Assembly: GCA_963575745.1 (NCBI GenBank)
Contig: CAUYUJ010006291.1
Coordinates: forward strand, 495,476-527,475
Source: Prorocentrum cordatum
Taxonomy: Eukaryota > Sar > Dinophyceae > Prorocentrales > Prorocentraceae
DNA length: 32,000 nucleotides
Direction: 5' to 3'
Positions 1-10,400 of this stretch are shown piece after piece; the stretch's first letter is position 1, and each line of letters starts with the position of its first letter. The notes under the pieces are model-generated. The model worked only from the letters and a program-made list of their open reading frames with translations. It ran no database searches and was not told the origin of the DNA. The translations under genes were made by a program, and so were the position numbers.

Positions 1-332
1 CATTCAAAATGTGGCCCAGGAATGGAGTTCTGGGAACTAGAAGAACACGAAGTGGCCTACAGTTGGCTCCGGGCATTCAAAATCATGCCCAGGAATGGAG
101 TTCTGGGAACTTGAAGAGCACGAAGTGGCCTACAGTTGGCTCCGGGCATCCAAAATGTGGCCCGGGAATGGAGTTCTGGGAAATCGAAGAGCACGAAGTG
201 GCCTACAGTTGGCTCCGGGCATCCAAAATGTGGCCCGGGAATGGAGTTCTGGGAAGTCGAAGAGCACGAAGTGGCCTACAGTTGGCTCCGGGCATCCAAA
301 ATGTGGCCCGGGAATGGAGTTCTGGGAGCACC
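1..332. repeat. 73-bp tandem repeat, about 4.5 copies
   Basis: The core GGAATGGAGTTCTGGGA recurs at 19, 92, 165, 238 and 311, a constant step of 73 bp. The array runs off the left edge of the window. The later copies are almost identical, differing at a few bases just after the core (for example AATCG against AGTCG). Because 73 is not a multiple of three, successive copies are read in successive frames. All three forward frames stay open, which produces long but spurious ORFs. Confidence 0.93.
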
Positions 333-507
333 AAGAGCGATTTTGCGAGGATGTCCCAAGCGATTTCGGCTTCGGCGGCAGCCTGTCCGGGTCCCGCCCA
401 GACCCCCCTGAGGAGTCATGATGCTCTCTTTTGAGACCACTAGAAACCTATCAGCAAGAGCTGTTAGGTAAAATCGTAAGTTTTCAAGAATCCATTGCAA
501 CAACTGG

Positions 508-924
508 GACGAAGTGCACACGCGCGCGTCGTCGCGCGTGCATGCCGAAATCTATCCCAAACCTTCGGTTTCGGACGGATTTCAAAATCGAGTTTCCGAA
601 AAACATTCAAACACAGGGTTTCGCAACTGATTTTTTTTTTTAAGCTTACACGCGCGCTCTTGTGAAATCTTGAAAAACCGCAGGTTTTCCAACATTTTTG
701 AAACATGCTACCAAACGGGCTTCGCGCGCGCTCGCATGTCCAAATCGTTCGAACGCCCTTGCGCGCGTGCTGTCGCAAGAATGCTCTGTAAAAAAGAATG
801 ACGAAGTGCACGGGCGCGCGTCGTCGCACGCGCATGCCGAAATCCTTCAAAAACCTTGGTTCGGGACGGATTTCAAAATCGAGTGTCCAAAAATATGCAA
901 AAACAAAAGGTTTTGCAACACGGA
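508..924. repeat. Two-copy direct repeat, 292-bp spacing
   Basis: A segment of about 124 bp starting GACGAAGTGCAC occurs at 508-631 and again at 800-924. Both copies share the CGCGCGTCGTCGC run, the block CATGCCGAAATC and the block GACGGATTTCAAAATCGAG. Each copy is followed by a CG-alternating stretch ending CGCTCTTG (around 660 and 950), so the repeated unit probably continues in a more diverged form. No reading frame is conserved between the copies. Confidence 0.75.
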
Positions 925-954
925 TGTTCAACAAAAGCGTGCGCGCGCGCTCTT

Positions 955-1612
955 GCGTCGTCGTCGTCGTCGCCGTCCTCCCTCCTCCCTCGTCGTCGTC
1001 GTCGTCGCCGTCATCGTCCTTTGTCTTTCCTCGTCGTCGTCGTCGTCCTCTTTGGCGTCGTCATCGTTTCCGTCGTCGTTGTCGCCGTGGTCGTCCTTCC
1101 TCCCTCGCCGTCGTCGTCCGTCGTCGGCGTCTCGTCGTCGTCCCTCCTATTTCGTCGCCGTCGTCGTCGTCGTCGTCGTCTTCCTTCCTCCCTCGTCGTT
1201 GTCGTCGTCAGCGTCGCCGTCGTCCCTCCTTGGTCGTTCGCGTCGTCGCCGTCTCCCTCCTCCCTCGTCGTTGTCGTCGTTGTCGCCGACGTCATCTTCC
1301 CTCCTCCCTCGTCGTCGTCGTCTTCGTCGTCGTCGTCGGCGTCGTCGTCTTCGTCGTCGTCGTTGTCGTCGGCGTCGTCGTCGTCCTCGTCGTCGGCGTC
1401 GTCGTCGCCGTCGTCTTCGTCGGCGCCGTCATCGTCGTCGTCGGCGTCGGCGTCTTCGTCGTCGAAGTCGTCGTCGTCGGTGTCGCCGTCGTCGTCGTCG
1501 TCGTCCTCGTCGTCGCCGAAGTCGTCGGAGACGTCGTCGGTGTCGTCGTAGTCGTCGTCGGTTTGCGTCGTCGTCGTTGTCGCTGTCGTTGTTGGCGTCG
1601 CTGTCGTCGCCA
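955..1612. repeat. Degenerate CGT (GTC/TCG) triplet array
   Basis: About 650 bp is built from CGT units interrupted by CCTCCCTCCT blocks and single substitutions. The last third is the purest. ORFs through it read as poly-Ser, poly-Val, poly-Arg or poly-Asp depending on frame and strand, as expected of a triplet array rather than a gene. Confidence 0.92.
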
Positions 1613-1983
1613 AGTGCCATTTGGTACCCACCGTCATGGTCTTAAGAAGTCTTGCGACCAAGTTGCGGGTGGAGCTGTGGGGTGTAAGCTACGACATGCA
1701 CGAAAAGGCATGTAATCTATGTGGTGTACACTATGTGTGCAAACTACGTGGTATGAGCTAGGTGGTGGAAGTCGAGTCGTGCAAGCTCAGAGCACGGGGC
1801 GCCCATGAGGTGGCACGGGCGGCAACGTGCTGCAAGCTCGGCAACCTCACCCAGCGCACGGGGCGCCGTCGAGTCCACGTGGCGGCGCCGGCGGCAACGT
1901 GGCAAACACCTGGAGTATCTAATTGGTTCAAGAAAGATTTGCACCTCTAAGTGGAGCCATAGTGTTTGGGGAGTGCACATGTG
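1613..1983. other. Non-coding interval, no gene seen
   Basis: This is mixed-composition sequence between two simple repeats. A short phrase (GCACGGGGCGCC) recurs near 1793 and 1856 together with GGCAACGTG near 1821 and 1891, suggesting an old local duplication. I see no convincing ORF or RNA gene. Confidence 0.6.
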
Positions 1984-2064
1984 AGTGTATATATATATAT
2001 ATATATATATATATCTACATATATGTATATGTTCAAACACACATATATATATATATATACGCAT
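1984..2064. repeat. AT dinucleotide microsatellite
   Basis: Two (TA)n tracts (about 1988-2012 and 2044-2059) are separated by a short imperfect segment containing ACATATATGTATATG. Confidence 0.9.
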
Positions 2065-2392
2065 GTAGCGCAAGAGAGAGAGGGAGAGATATTGGTATAG
2101 ACGAAATACATTGGACCCGCGTGGACCCGACACGTTGGAGTGGACAACACTCTGGGTCTGGAGGCAAGGGAAAGGAGACCAGAGACCAGGGACCCAGACC
2201 AGGCAGGGGACCCGTCTTGGCCATGCCCGAATCCCAGACCTCCAGGCGGTACGGCAAAAGAGTGACGGCTTGTTTCCTACCTAGGCTCTGCCTAGAAGGG
2301 TTCTTACTCTCTAGCTTAAAGAGGCCGGGCAATGGAAACCGCCCCGGGCGGTTCCCCCAGTCCCCGCCCCGCGGTTCCCCCAGTCCCTTGGG
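2065..2392. other. Non-coding interval, no gene seen
   Basis: This holds a local G/A-rich stretch with repeated GACCAGGGACC-like phrases (about 2175-2215) and a duplicated GCGGTTCCCCCAGTCCC phrase (about 2348-2388) just before the satellite. No supportable gene. Confidence 0.6.
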
Positions 2393-3405
2393 AGCTTTAG
2401 CCTTAGTTTTAGCTTTAGCTTTAGCTTTAGCTTAGCTTTAGCTTTAGCTTTAGCTTTAGCTTAGCTTTAGCTTAGCTTTAGCTTAGTGTTAGCTTAGCTC
2501 TAGCTTAGATTTAGCTTAGCTTTAGCTTAGCTTTAGTTTAGCTTCAGCTTAGTGTTAGCTTAGCTTTAGCTTAGCTTTAGCTTAGCTTTAGCTTAGCTTT
2601 AGCTTAGTGTTAGCTTAGCCTTAGCTTAGCGTTAGCTTAGTGTTAGCTTAGCCTTAGCTTAGCGTTAGCTTAGCTTTAGCTTAGCTGTAGCTTAGCTTTA
2701 GCTTAGCTTCAGCTTAGTGTTAGCTTAGCTTTAGCTTAGCTTTAGCTTAGCTTTAGCTTAGCTTTAGCTTAGCTTTAGCTTAGCTTTAGCTTAGCTTCAG
2801 CTTAGTGTTAGCTTAGCTTCAGCCTAGTGGTAGCTTAGCTTCAGCTTAGTGTTAGCTTAGCTTTAGCTCAGCTTTAGCTCAGCTTCAGCTTAGCTTCAGC
2901 TTAGCTTCAGCTTAACTTTAGCTTTAGCTTAGCTTTAGCTTAGATTTAGCTTCGCTTTAGCTTAACTTTAGCTTAGCTTTATCTTAGCTTTAGCTTAACT
3001 TTAGCTTAGCTTCAGCTTAGCTTCAGCTTAGCTTTAGCTTAGCTTTAGCTTAGCCTTAGCTTAGTTTTAGCTTAGCTTTCGCTTAGCTTCATCTCAGCTT
3101 TAGCTTAGCTTTAGCTTAGCTTTCGCTTAGCTTTCGCTTAGCTTTAGCTTAGCTTTAGCTTAGCTTTAGCTTAGCTTTAGCTTATCTTTAGCTTTAGCTT
3201 TAGCTTAAGCTTAAGCTTAGCTTTAGCTTAGCTTAAGCTTAGATTTGGCTTAGATTTGGCTTAGATTTAGCTTAGCTTCAGCTTAGCTTTAGCTTAGCTT
3301 TAGCTTAGTGTTAGCTTAGCCTTAGCTTATCCTTAGCTTAGCTTTAGCTTCGCTTTAGCTTAACTTTAGCTCAGCTTTAGCTCAGATTTAGCTTAGCTAG
3401 TTTAG
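2393..3405. repeat. 11-bp satellite, TTAGC plus TTTAGC
   Basis: About 1 kb is made of alternating 5- and 6-bp units, TTAGC and TTTAGC, giving a basic 11-bp period. The left edge starts as pure TTTAGC. Variants such as GTTAGC, TTCAGC and ATTTAGC occur in short runs, the pattern expected when small blocks of units are re-duplicated. Unit lengths of 5 and 6 rule out coding function. Confidence 0.95.
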
Positions 3406-4323
3406 CTTTACTGTTACTATTAATGCTGCTTTCCTAGGGGCTCCAACTCCTAGGTAGGGTCGCACTGGGATAATTTGTCCATGATTTCGGCTAGCTGAGA
3501 CCCGTTTCGGGCTCTGGCCGTCAACCACAAACCATGATGGAAAGCCAGCCACGTGGAAGGGGTCGCGAGGTCCCGGGCCCCACATTGGGGAGCAACGTGA
3601 CGTCGGAGGTGCAGGTTTCGGATCTGGGACCGCCGTATGGGACCGTTTTGTTTTTGTCTCAAGGTATTTTCTATGACCTTGCATGAAGAGCTACGGGTTC
3701 AGCCTGTCCGAATCTCAGAATTGCCCACGTGATCGTTCACTCGAACAACCCTGCATGGACTAGGGACGAATTTGGCGCAGACTGTCCAGCACCCACACTC
3801 AGGCAACACCTTTACAATGGGAAGGCGCCATGGGTCGATCAGGCTCGAGGAACTCCGCACGCTGATGGTTTCGCGGACTCGGGTTGTGATTGTTTCGAGG
3901 ATTTGTTGTGCTGAACTTCGTCACAGCATCAGACCCCGAGGCCTGCCGAGGTGACGACCATCTCGGTCCGTCGCCGCTGCAGCGGAGGCCGGCCACTTAG
4001 GGCCGCAGAGCGCACACCCCTGCAGGAGAAGATACATGATGTCGAACGTTAGTATCACGGCATGTGTGCCATCAGGGTGTGGCCATGCCGAGGTAGCGAC
4101 CATCTCGTTCCGCCACTTCCACGCCACCTCAGTGTGGTACCGGCTCCAGGTCGAGTTCGGCGACGGCGAGGCGGCTCCTGGCGCGCACGCCCGGGGCGGA
4201 CACCCGGCGCTGCCCGACGGCACGGCGGGCTTTTGGCCCGACGACGCGTGCCGACGGCGGGGGGAGAGGGGCCTTGCGGGTCGGGGCCAGCGTTGGGTGA
4301 GTTGGCATGCTGGCCTGGCGTGA
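3406..4323. other. Non-coding interval, GC-rich, no gene seen
   Basis: No ORF here has convincing protein-like composition. A 26-bp phrase starting GCCGAGGTGACGACCATCTC near 3945 recurs in slightly changed form near 4087, a short direct repeat about 140 bp apart. ORFs across 3921-4848 on the minus strand are Pro/Arg-rich products of GC-rich DNA. Confidence 0.55.
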
Positions 4324-4448
4324 TGGGCCTGTTTTCCACCACCACCACCTCCATAAGTTGGAGGGGAGGGGCTCCTCCTCCTCCTCCTCCTCCTCCTCCT
4401 CCTTCCCCCCTCCAACTTCTGGTGGTGGTGGTGGTGGAAACAGGCCCA
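4324..4448. repeat. Foldback with CTC-triplet loop
   Basis: The left arm (4324-4371) begins TGGGCCTGTTTTCCACC and contains AAGTTGGAGGGG. The right arm (4402-4448) is its imperfect reverse complement, containing CCCCTCCAACTT and ending GGAAACAGGCCCA. The arms differ by a few indels in the CCA triplets. The loop (about 4372-4401) is a pure CTC tract. It could be a small foldback or MITE-like element, or a local inversion duplication of microsatellite DNA. Confidence 0.85.
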
Positions 4449-5131
4449 CCGTGGCGGGTCGACCAGAGTGGAGAGGGGCGGCCACGTGGCCCAGCGGTCC
4501 AGCGGGGCGGCGCCAGCTTGCCCCCCAGGTGACGCAGAGACTTGTGGACCAGAGGGGCGGGGCAGGGGCAGATGGACCAGAGGGGCGGGTTGGGGCCAGG
4601 CCCGGCGGACGCCAGGGGCGCGGATCGGATCGCCGACTCGCTGGGAGTCGAGGGTTTCCTTTGATTCTCGACCTTCTGGACCTTTTTTGCTTCTTCGCGT
4701 CAGGCGCCGCCGAGGCGCAGCCACGGATGCCGCCGAGGCCGCCGCTGCCGTTGCCACCACGGCCGCCGCCGCCGCTTTGCGGCACCGGCCTGGTGGATCC
4801 TGGCGAGCCCGTTAACGCAATCGTCTTCGCCAGTGCCAGGGGCGGCATGTCGGTCGGCCGGCGGTCCAGGAGTTCGGAAAAGCGTTTCTTGCGTACGTTG
4901 GGAGGGAAACATGGAGGGGTACTTACGAACCTCCCCCATCACAAGTCAGAGGTTGTGGGTTCGAACCATCTTAACCACTCCATCTCCAGAGTGAAAGCTG
5001 TGGGGGAGTCGAATTCCCCCCCTCCCGCCCGACCGACTCGCCCACGACGAGGACGACGACGGCGACGCTGACGACGCCAGGCGGCGGCGAACGACGACGA
5101 CGAGGACGACGACGACGACCGCGACGACGAC
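4449..5131. other. Non-coding GC-rich interval with GAC-rich right end
   Basis: GGACCAGAGGGGCGG is duplicated at 4546 and 4574. A GCC-rich stretch lies at 4700-4790. The segment 5040-5131 becomes a GAC/CGA triplet tract that runs directly into the left copy of the duplicated segment. Apart from tRNA-like fragments at 4900-5027, described separately, nothing gene-like is supported. Confidence 0.55.
4900..5027 (+). other. tRNA-like fragments (acceptor and T-arm geometry)
   Basis: GGGAGGG at 4900-4906 can pair with CCCTCCC at 5020-5026. Directly before the latter is a perfect 5-bp T-arm-like stem (5003-5007 with 5015-5019) closing the 7-base loop GTCGAAT. A box-B-like GGTTCGAACC lies at about 4958-4967. 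On the minus strand GAGTGGTTAAG (about 4969-4979) resembles a box A. However, no normal D-arm or anticodon arm can be drawn in a 73-95 base frame. A tRNA-derived SINE remnant is the most I would propose. Confidence 0.2.
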
Positions 5132-5897
5132 GGGCCCCGCCCGCCCGCCCTCCCAGGACACGCGTATGCGATCGCAGCCGAGCACGCGAGGGGGGATCCA
5201 AGCGGGAGACCGCAGAGCTTGACGCAAGGGGGGCTCTGTCCAGTCCTGGCTCGGCGCGTGGCGAAGCACCTCGCAGATGCCAGCGTGTGCGAGGAACCGG
5301 GATCAGAGCCCTCCCACGGGCGGCAGGGGCAGCCCAGCAGCGGCGACAGCGACGACGAGGAAAGCGCGACGACGAAGACAGTTTACGACGGAGACGGCCA
5401 CAACGATGGAGGAGGAGGAGGAGCAGGAGGAGAAGGAGGAGGGGTGGGACGGCTGCCATTATGGAGACAAAGGCCCGCAGGTTGAAGGTCGGAGAAGGAG
5501 GAGGATGAGGAGGAGGAGGAAGACTGATGCCTCACGCCTTGGAGCGCGAGAAAAGCTGAGAAAAGGAGGAGGAGGACGAGCGATGAGGGAGGGGTAAGGA
5601 GCCCTGCCCCGTGCGAGCAGGAGGAGGAGGAGGAGGAGGACGAGGAAGAGTAGGAGGAGGAGGAGGTGTTAAAGCATGTGATGGCACTTCGGGGGCATCG
5701 TGGTACAGGTGAGTTGAGCTATTGTCGTTACCGACGCTGTTTGGCTCAAGCTTTCAACGTTCGGAAGTCTGACCCATCTCAGCGTCGAGAGTAAAACGAA
5801 CGCGCGCTACTACGCTGGATCCTTCTGGATATGTTGCATGATAGTGGGGTGTCAGTTGGCATGGTAAGATCTTGGTCAGCCGCTTTTACCCCAAGCC
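5132..5897 (+). repeat. Duplicated segment, left copy
   Basis: From GGGCCCCGCC at 5132 to about 5897 the sequence is nearly identical to 27095-28083, in the same orientation and about 22 kb away. It includes a block starting CACGCGAGGGGGGATCC, a GGA-rich tract and a conserved tail with TTTGGCTCAAG at 5740-5750. Similarity ends where the right copy continues into the ORF at 28016. Here the matching frame (ATG at 5833) closes at TAG near 5933, so the copy is truncated for that ORF. The left copy lacks the internal ~200-bp tandem duplication seen on the right. Confidence 0.9.
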
Positions 5898-7231
5898 CAA
5901 GCCGCACCTCAGGACTTCTCACCCATCGGAGGTAGGCCTTTAGGGAATGACCCCGAGGGAGGAGGGAGGAACAGCAGGGGGCAGGGAGGATGAGGGGGAG
6001 AGAGGAGGCAGCAGGGAGGGAGCAGGGGAATGAGAGTGAGGGAGGAGGAGGGAGTCAGCAGGGGGGAGTTTGGAGACGGAGCAGCAGGAGGGGGGAGCAG
6101 AGAGCAGGAGCAGGAGAAGTCAAGGCCCTGGCGGGCAGGCAGGGGGGGTGTAAGCAAGAGTAGGGGCAGGGAGGAAAGAGGTACATCTGAGGGGGATGAG
6201 GAGAAGACCAGACTAGGTGATGAAGCGGGAGTGTGGGAAAATGGATAGGAGAAGAAGGAATGTGAGGGGCCTCCAGGGGCACAGGTTCCCTAGTCAGCGA
6301 TACCCAGTCTTGCTCGGACTCTATTCTCCTCGCTTCCTGACAGCCCACCCCATAGCCGCCATTGTTCCCCCATCCCTCCCTTCCTCATCCCTCCTCCTCC
6401 TTCCCTCTTCCCTCCTGACAATTTCCGTTCCGAAGCCCTGCATCCCCCTCCTCACTCCTCCTTTCTGACAGTCCCCCTTCCCTTACCCCACATACCCCCG
6501 CCGCCTCCCTCCCTCCTTCCTCCTTTCGCTCCTCTCCCCCTTCTCCCTCCCACCCCTCCCCCCCCCCTCCTCGGAGGTGCGCGAGGGCGCCGGCGGCGGC
6601 TTCACCGGCGGCGTACGCAAACTTAGCGAGAACGAGGAGAGGCAGTACATGAGGCAGCCCCCCGCGGAGGGAGGAGTAGAGAGGAGGGATGGAGGAGGAG
6701 GAGGAGGAGGAGCAGGAGGGGGAGATGGAGGTATGGTGTGTGGTGCCCTCCCTCGCTCCTTCCCCTCTCCAGAAAAGTACCCTCGGCGGCGTCTGGGGGT
6801 AATTTCCGCCGGGCGCCCTCCCCGGGCGCGCACGAAGCTCGGCAGCGGATCTGGGATGACCGCCCTCAGGTCTTGCGCAGCAGGAGGAAACACAAGGACA
6901 TGCGATGGAACGTGCTATCACTGGGGCAGCGCATGGTGGTCTGGGCTACATCAAACAGATTTACCGACATTGCAGGCAACTCTTACGTGTGGGGACCGTC
7001 GACGGCTCAACTGCACATGACATGACAGGCGAAGAACGAGCAGTCGATGTCAAATGTTACAACTGTTGGGCGAACATACACGTGCCTTTCGCACGGCAAG
7101 ATCCCTGATCCCTGAGGGCACCACCACACATTATAGTTGTCGGATTGATCATTTCAGAATTGTTCCGCATGTTTGTTTGCCCAACGTACCCAGCCAACGC
7201 AAATGCGCTGATGAACACATGCGAAGCGACG
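5898..7231. other. Purine-rich then pyrimidine-rich non-coding interval
   Basis: 5940-6250 is strongly purine-rich on the plus strand (GGA and GGGA runs) and 6360-6570 is strongly pyrimidine-rich (CCT and CTC runs), with another GGA tract near 6687-6735. The opposed skew could allow pairing between the two tracts. 6880-7231, up to the transposon target site, is ordinary mixed sequence without a convincing ORF. Confidence 0.6.
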
Positions 7232-7236
7232 GGCTG
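7232..7236. repeat. Target-site duplication, left (GGCTG)
   Basis: GGCTG directly precedes the first base of the 5' LTR and recurs directly after the last base of the 3' LTR at 24307-24311. A 5-bp duplication is the usual size for Copia-type integrases. Confidence 0.95.
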
Positions 7237-7432
7237 TGTGTATGGAACCCGTGTAATACCCTCATATATACTCCTTATCTTTACCTCTCCCGCACCTGGC
7301 CGTTTGGGCTCAGGTACTGAGTTGGAGCGATCGTACCTTGATCGCTTGGGAGGGAAAGATATCCATCTATCCCTCCATCTCTCTACCAACGGATCAGGGG
7401 TTCTGTACTCTTGTACTTCAACCCCATACACA
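7237..7432 (+). repeat. 5' LTR (196 bp)
   Basis: It begins TGTGTATGG and ends CCATACACA, a perfect 9-bp terminal inverted repeat with canonical TG...CA ends. Against the 3' LTR it differs by C/T in TTTGGGCTCAGG, by G/C in TTGATCGCTT, and by one missing A in the following GGGAGGG. It carries the putative promoter for the element. Confidence 0.96.
7264..7270 (+). promoter_or_regulatory. TATA-like box in the 5' LTR
   Basis: ATATATA lies 28 bp inside the LTR within CCCTCATATATACTCC and is unchanged in the 3' LTR. It is the only TATA-like element in the LTR. Transcription would be expected to begin some 25-35 bases downstream. Dinoflagellate promoters often lack a standard TATA box, so this is a weak assignment. 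Confidence 0.4.
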
Positions 7433-7444
7433 GGTTATCAGCCC
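7433..7444 (+). promoter_or_regulatory. Primer-binding-site-like sequence
   Basis: GGTTATCAGCCC begins immediately after the CA of the 5' LTR. It resembles the usual Copia PBS complementary to the 3' end of initiator methionine tRNA (TGGTATCAG...), with one extra T. The position is exactly as expected for minus-strand priming; the tRNA identity is inferred. Confidence 0.6.
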
Positions 7445-7496
7445 TTTAACGCTCACCTTCACCGACTCGCCCGCGGTGACCTTGCATGCGTGCCTA

Positions 7497-10400
7497 ATGG
7501 AGCCGCTTCGGCGCATGCGCCGTAAGGGTTCCATTGGGGCTTCGCGTCCAAGCTCTCCCGCGGTGCGACGGCTCGGTGACGAGTTGGAAAGCATTAATGC
7601 GGACTGTGTTGGTGTCCCCGATACCCCCCCCAGCTCCCGAGGACCCGAGGCGCGTCTAGCTGCTGAACTTCGCCGCAGCGCCGCCCGCGGGGGGACAGGA
7701 GAAGGAGTAGGAACAGGAAGGAAGGAGTTTCACACGCCGACCTTTGATCCTCCCTCCCCTTCCCCGTCGGGAGCAATCCCAACCGCGTCAGGCGAAAGCC
7801 TTACCGGTCTCGATACTCCAGGGCGCTTCCGCGCTAACCGCCGATGGACCTCAGGTGCTGGAACCCCCAGCCCTGCGACCGTCCCTGTGGCGGAGCACGT
7901 AGCTACCTTCGAGGAACTCAGTAGACCAGTGTCGGCACAGCCACAGACGCGGCACCCCAAGGTATCATCGGATGAGACACCACACACATGGTCCGAGTCG
8001 CAGCTCGTCCGCGCGCAACCGCCGTGGAGCCCCAGGCCCATACGGCGAGAGCAGGTCGAGCCCGCGTACTGCCTCTCAGAGGCCATGCGCTCCCCGCCAT
8101 GCGAGCAACGACTTGATCGGTATCCCCAACGGTCTCGGGATACTGATGAGTATACACGCCAAAAGGTGGGTCAAATACAAGAAGACATGACGAGCTGGAC
8201 GAATCAGCTGATCGACCACACCAACGACACCAACATTCACCTTCGACCTGCAGCCGACCCGCACAGGCCGACGGCAGCGTCCGCCGAAGCACCACAAGCT
8301 TCAGCAGGACAACAACGACGTACATCTCCAGGAGCGGCCTCCGCGGCAGCTTCTGCACAGACACGTCATGTGTCTCCTGTGCGCACAGAACCAACCATCG
8401 ACGGTGCACCGATACCCTCACAACCAGTGTCTGCGGTGTCGGTACATACAACGACGCCTATCAAGGAGTCAGACACCGTCCGAGTACCTGTCTTGCCTAA
8501 GATCACGCAGCTGCTGGAGTGGCAGCAAAGAGTGCGAAAGAACTTCGGGGCCGCCTCAGGGCGACCATCCAAAGCATACGCCTTCCTATGCGTGGCAGAA
8601 CAGCCCGAATGTACATTCGAGGATTTACAAGACAGTGGAGACTTCGAGAGCATCGATTGCAAACTCGCAACCGCTCTGAGCGACATCTTATCCTCAGACT
8701 TACGCTACCAAATCAGGCTCATCGAGACCAGAGAGCACAAAGCAGGACGCATGCTCAAAGGACGCCAGATATACTGGCATATCCTACAGTCCTACAAAGT
8801 GACAGACGTCGACGACGACCTGCACGATTTCGAGCGCCTTAAAGAACTGAGGATGAGAGACGAAGATTTGCAACGTTTCATTACCGATTGGGACGCCTTA
8901 CTCTTGGAATGCCGAGAAGTACCCGATCCAAAGATATTGGAATCGCTATTCCGAACACAGATTCGTAGACATGCATGGATGAAACAAGACATGTATGAGT
9001 ACCAGCGCATGGAGATGAGCGACCCGAATCGTACCTACGGCTGGCTTCGACAGCGTGTCCTGGACATACTGGAGATTAAACAATTGGAGAATAATCAAAA
9101 CAAGCTACGGTACGAACACGAGACACGATCTCAGGTCAACGTGTGCGCTGCATGGAAGAAAGGCAATTGTCGCAATGGTGAACGGTGCAAGGCTTTACAT
9201 ACATATTCCAGGGATTGGAAGAACAACAAATCTTCCAGAACATCAACGGCTGGTGGCAACCCCCGCCGTAGTATGTCCACTCCTGCGAATCACAAGAAGC
9301 CAGCATCAAGGCCATTCTGCTTCGATTTTGCCAAGCGCAACACATGTACCAGAGGTGATAAGTGTAACTACCCGCACGTCGCACAGTGCAAGGATTTCGC
9401 ACAGAACAAGTGCACAAAAGGCGACAAATGCAAATACGCTCATCTCGCACCTGGTGCAAAGACTCCTGAACGAAGCCCGAGTCGACCACGGACTTCCAGC
9501 CAGGACAGCCGCGGTCGATCGCCATCCCGCGGATCAGGAAGCCAACGATCTTCACAACGCGGGGGGTTTCGCTACGCAAGCGATTCACGACAGGGACGTG
9601 ACAACCGACGCCAATACGACCGATCCCGTTCGACATCCAGGGGGTCCCACGACTCTCGCAGCCAATCGAGAAGTCGTTACGGCAGATCTTCGAGATCTAC
9701 CTCCCGAGGACGAGACAATCGTGGCGGCGGACGCGGCAGTCCACGCGGCCGAGATAGATCATATGGCAGCGACAAAGGACGTGGCAAGCGGTATCCGAGC
9801 CGCGGATCGTCCCGTGGTTCACCCAACACTAGAGCACGTTCTCCTGCCAACTTTAGACGTTCACGCCGTTCAGACCGCAGTTACGTCATCCGTGACAAGA
9901 CTCTCATGGCCAACACTAAGGCCACGGCGACATCTACCAATATACATCGTCGGATACGCTTCGACGTACGCAACGTGGACTACTATTTCCATACCAGATC
10001 TGGCAGAGCCAGACTGGACAGATGGAAAGAGCTGCCGAATGAGGGTGACATCGTCAAAGTACCAGATCCATTACCACAAAAATGGTGGGATGATAGTGCA
10101 GAGGCCTTACGAGAATGTCAAAAAGAGGCACAACTATGGTACGACGAACTGTACGACTACCGACACAACAAAGAGTCGGTGGCCACACCAATTGCGATCC
10201 GAAAGTATGACGACACTGTCAAGCAGTCTTCAAAGACTGCCCAGACGACAACAACGACAAAGCAAGTCGACACCCCACGTTCGACTGCAGCATTAACAAG
10301 GTCTTGGGTTCTCGACAGTGGTTCTGCCCATCATATTCAGGGAAAACATGAACTTACGCAGACCGAGTCGGATCGCATATCTATTCGAGAAGAACATATT

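Noticed and set aside
698-1715. Long Ser/Arg/Val-rich ORFs on both strands over the CGT array
   Set aside because: They are open only because triplet repeats lack stops in most frames; composition changes with frame and no start context or domain is present.
2393-3405. Telomere
   Set aside because: Units are TTAGC/TTTAGC with irregular variants and the array is internal, not the regular G-rich repeat expected at a chromosome end.
9055-10296. 413-aa ORF inside gag in another frame
   Set aside because: It overlaps the CCCH fingers and RS region of Gag, whose frame has clear domains; this one is a shadow of the arginine- and serine-rich codons.
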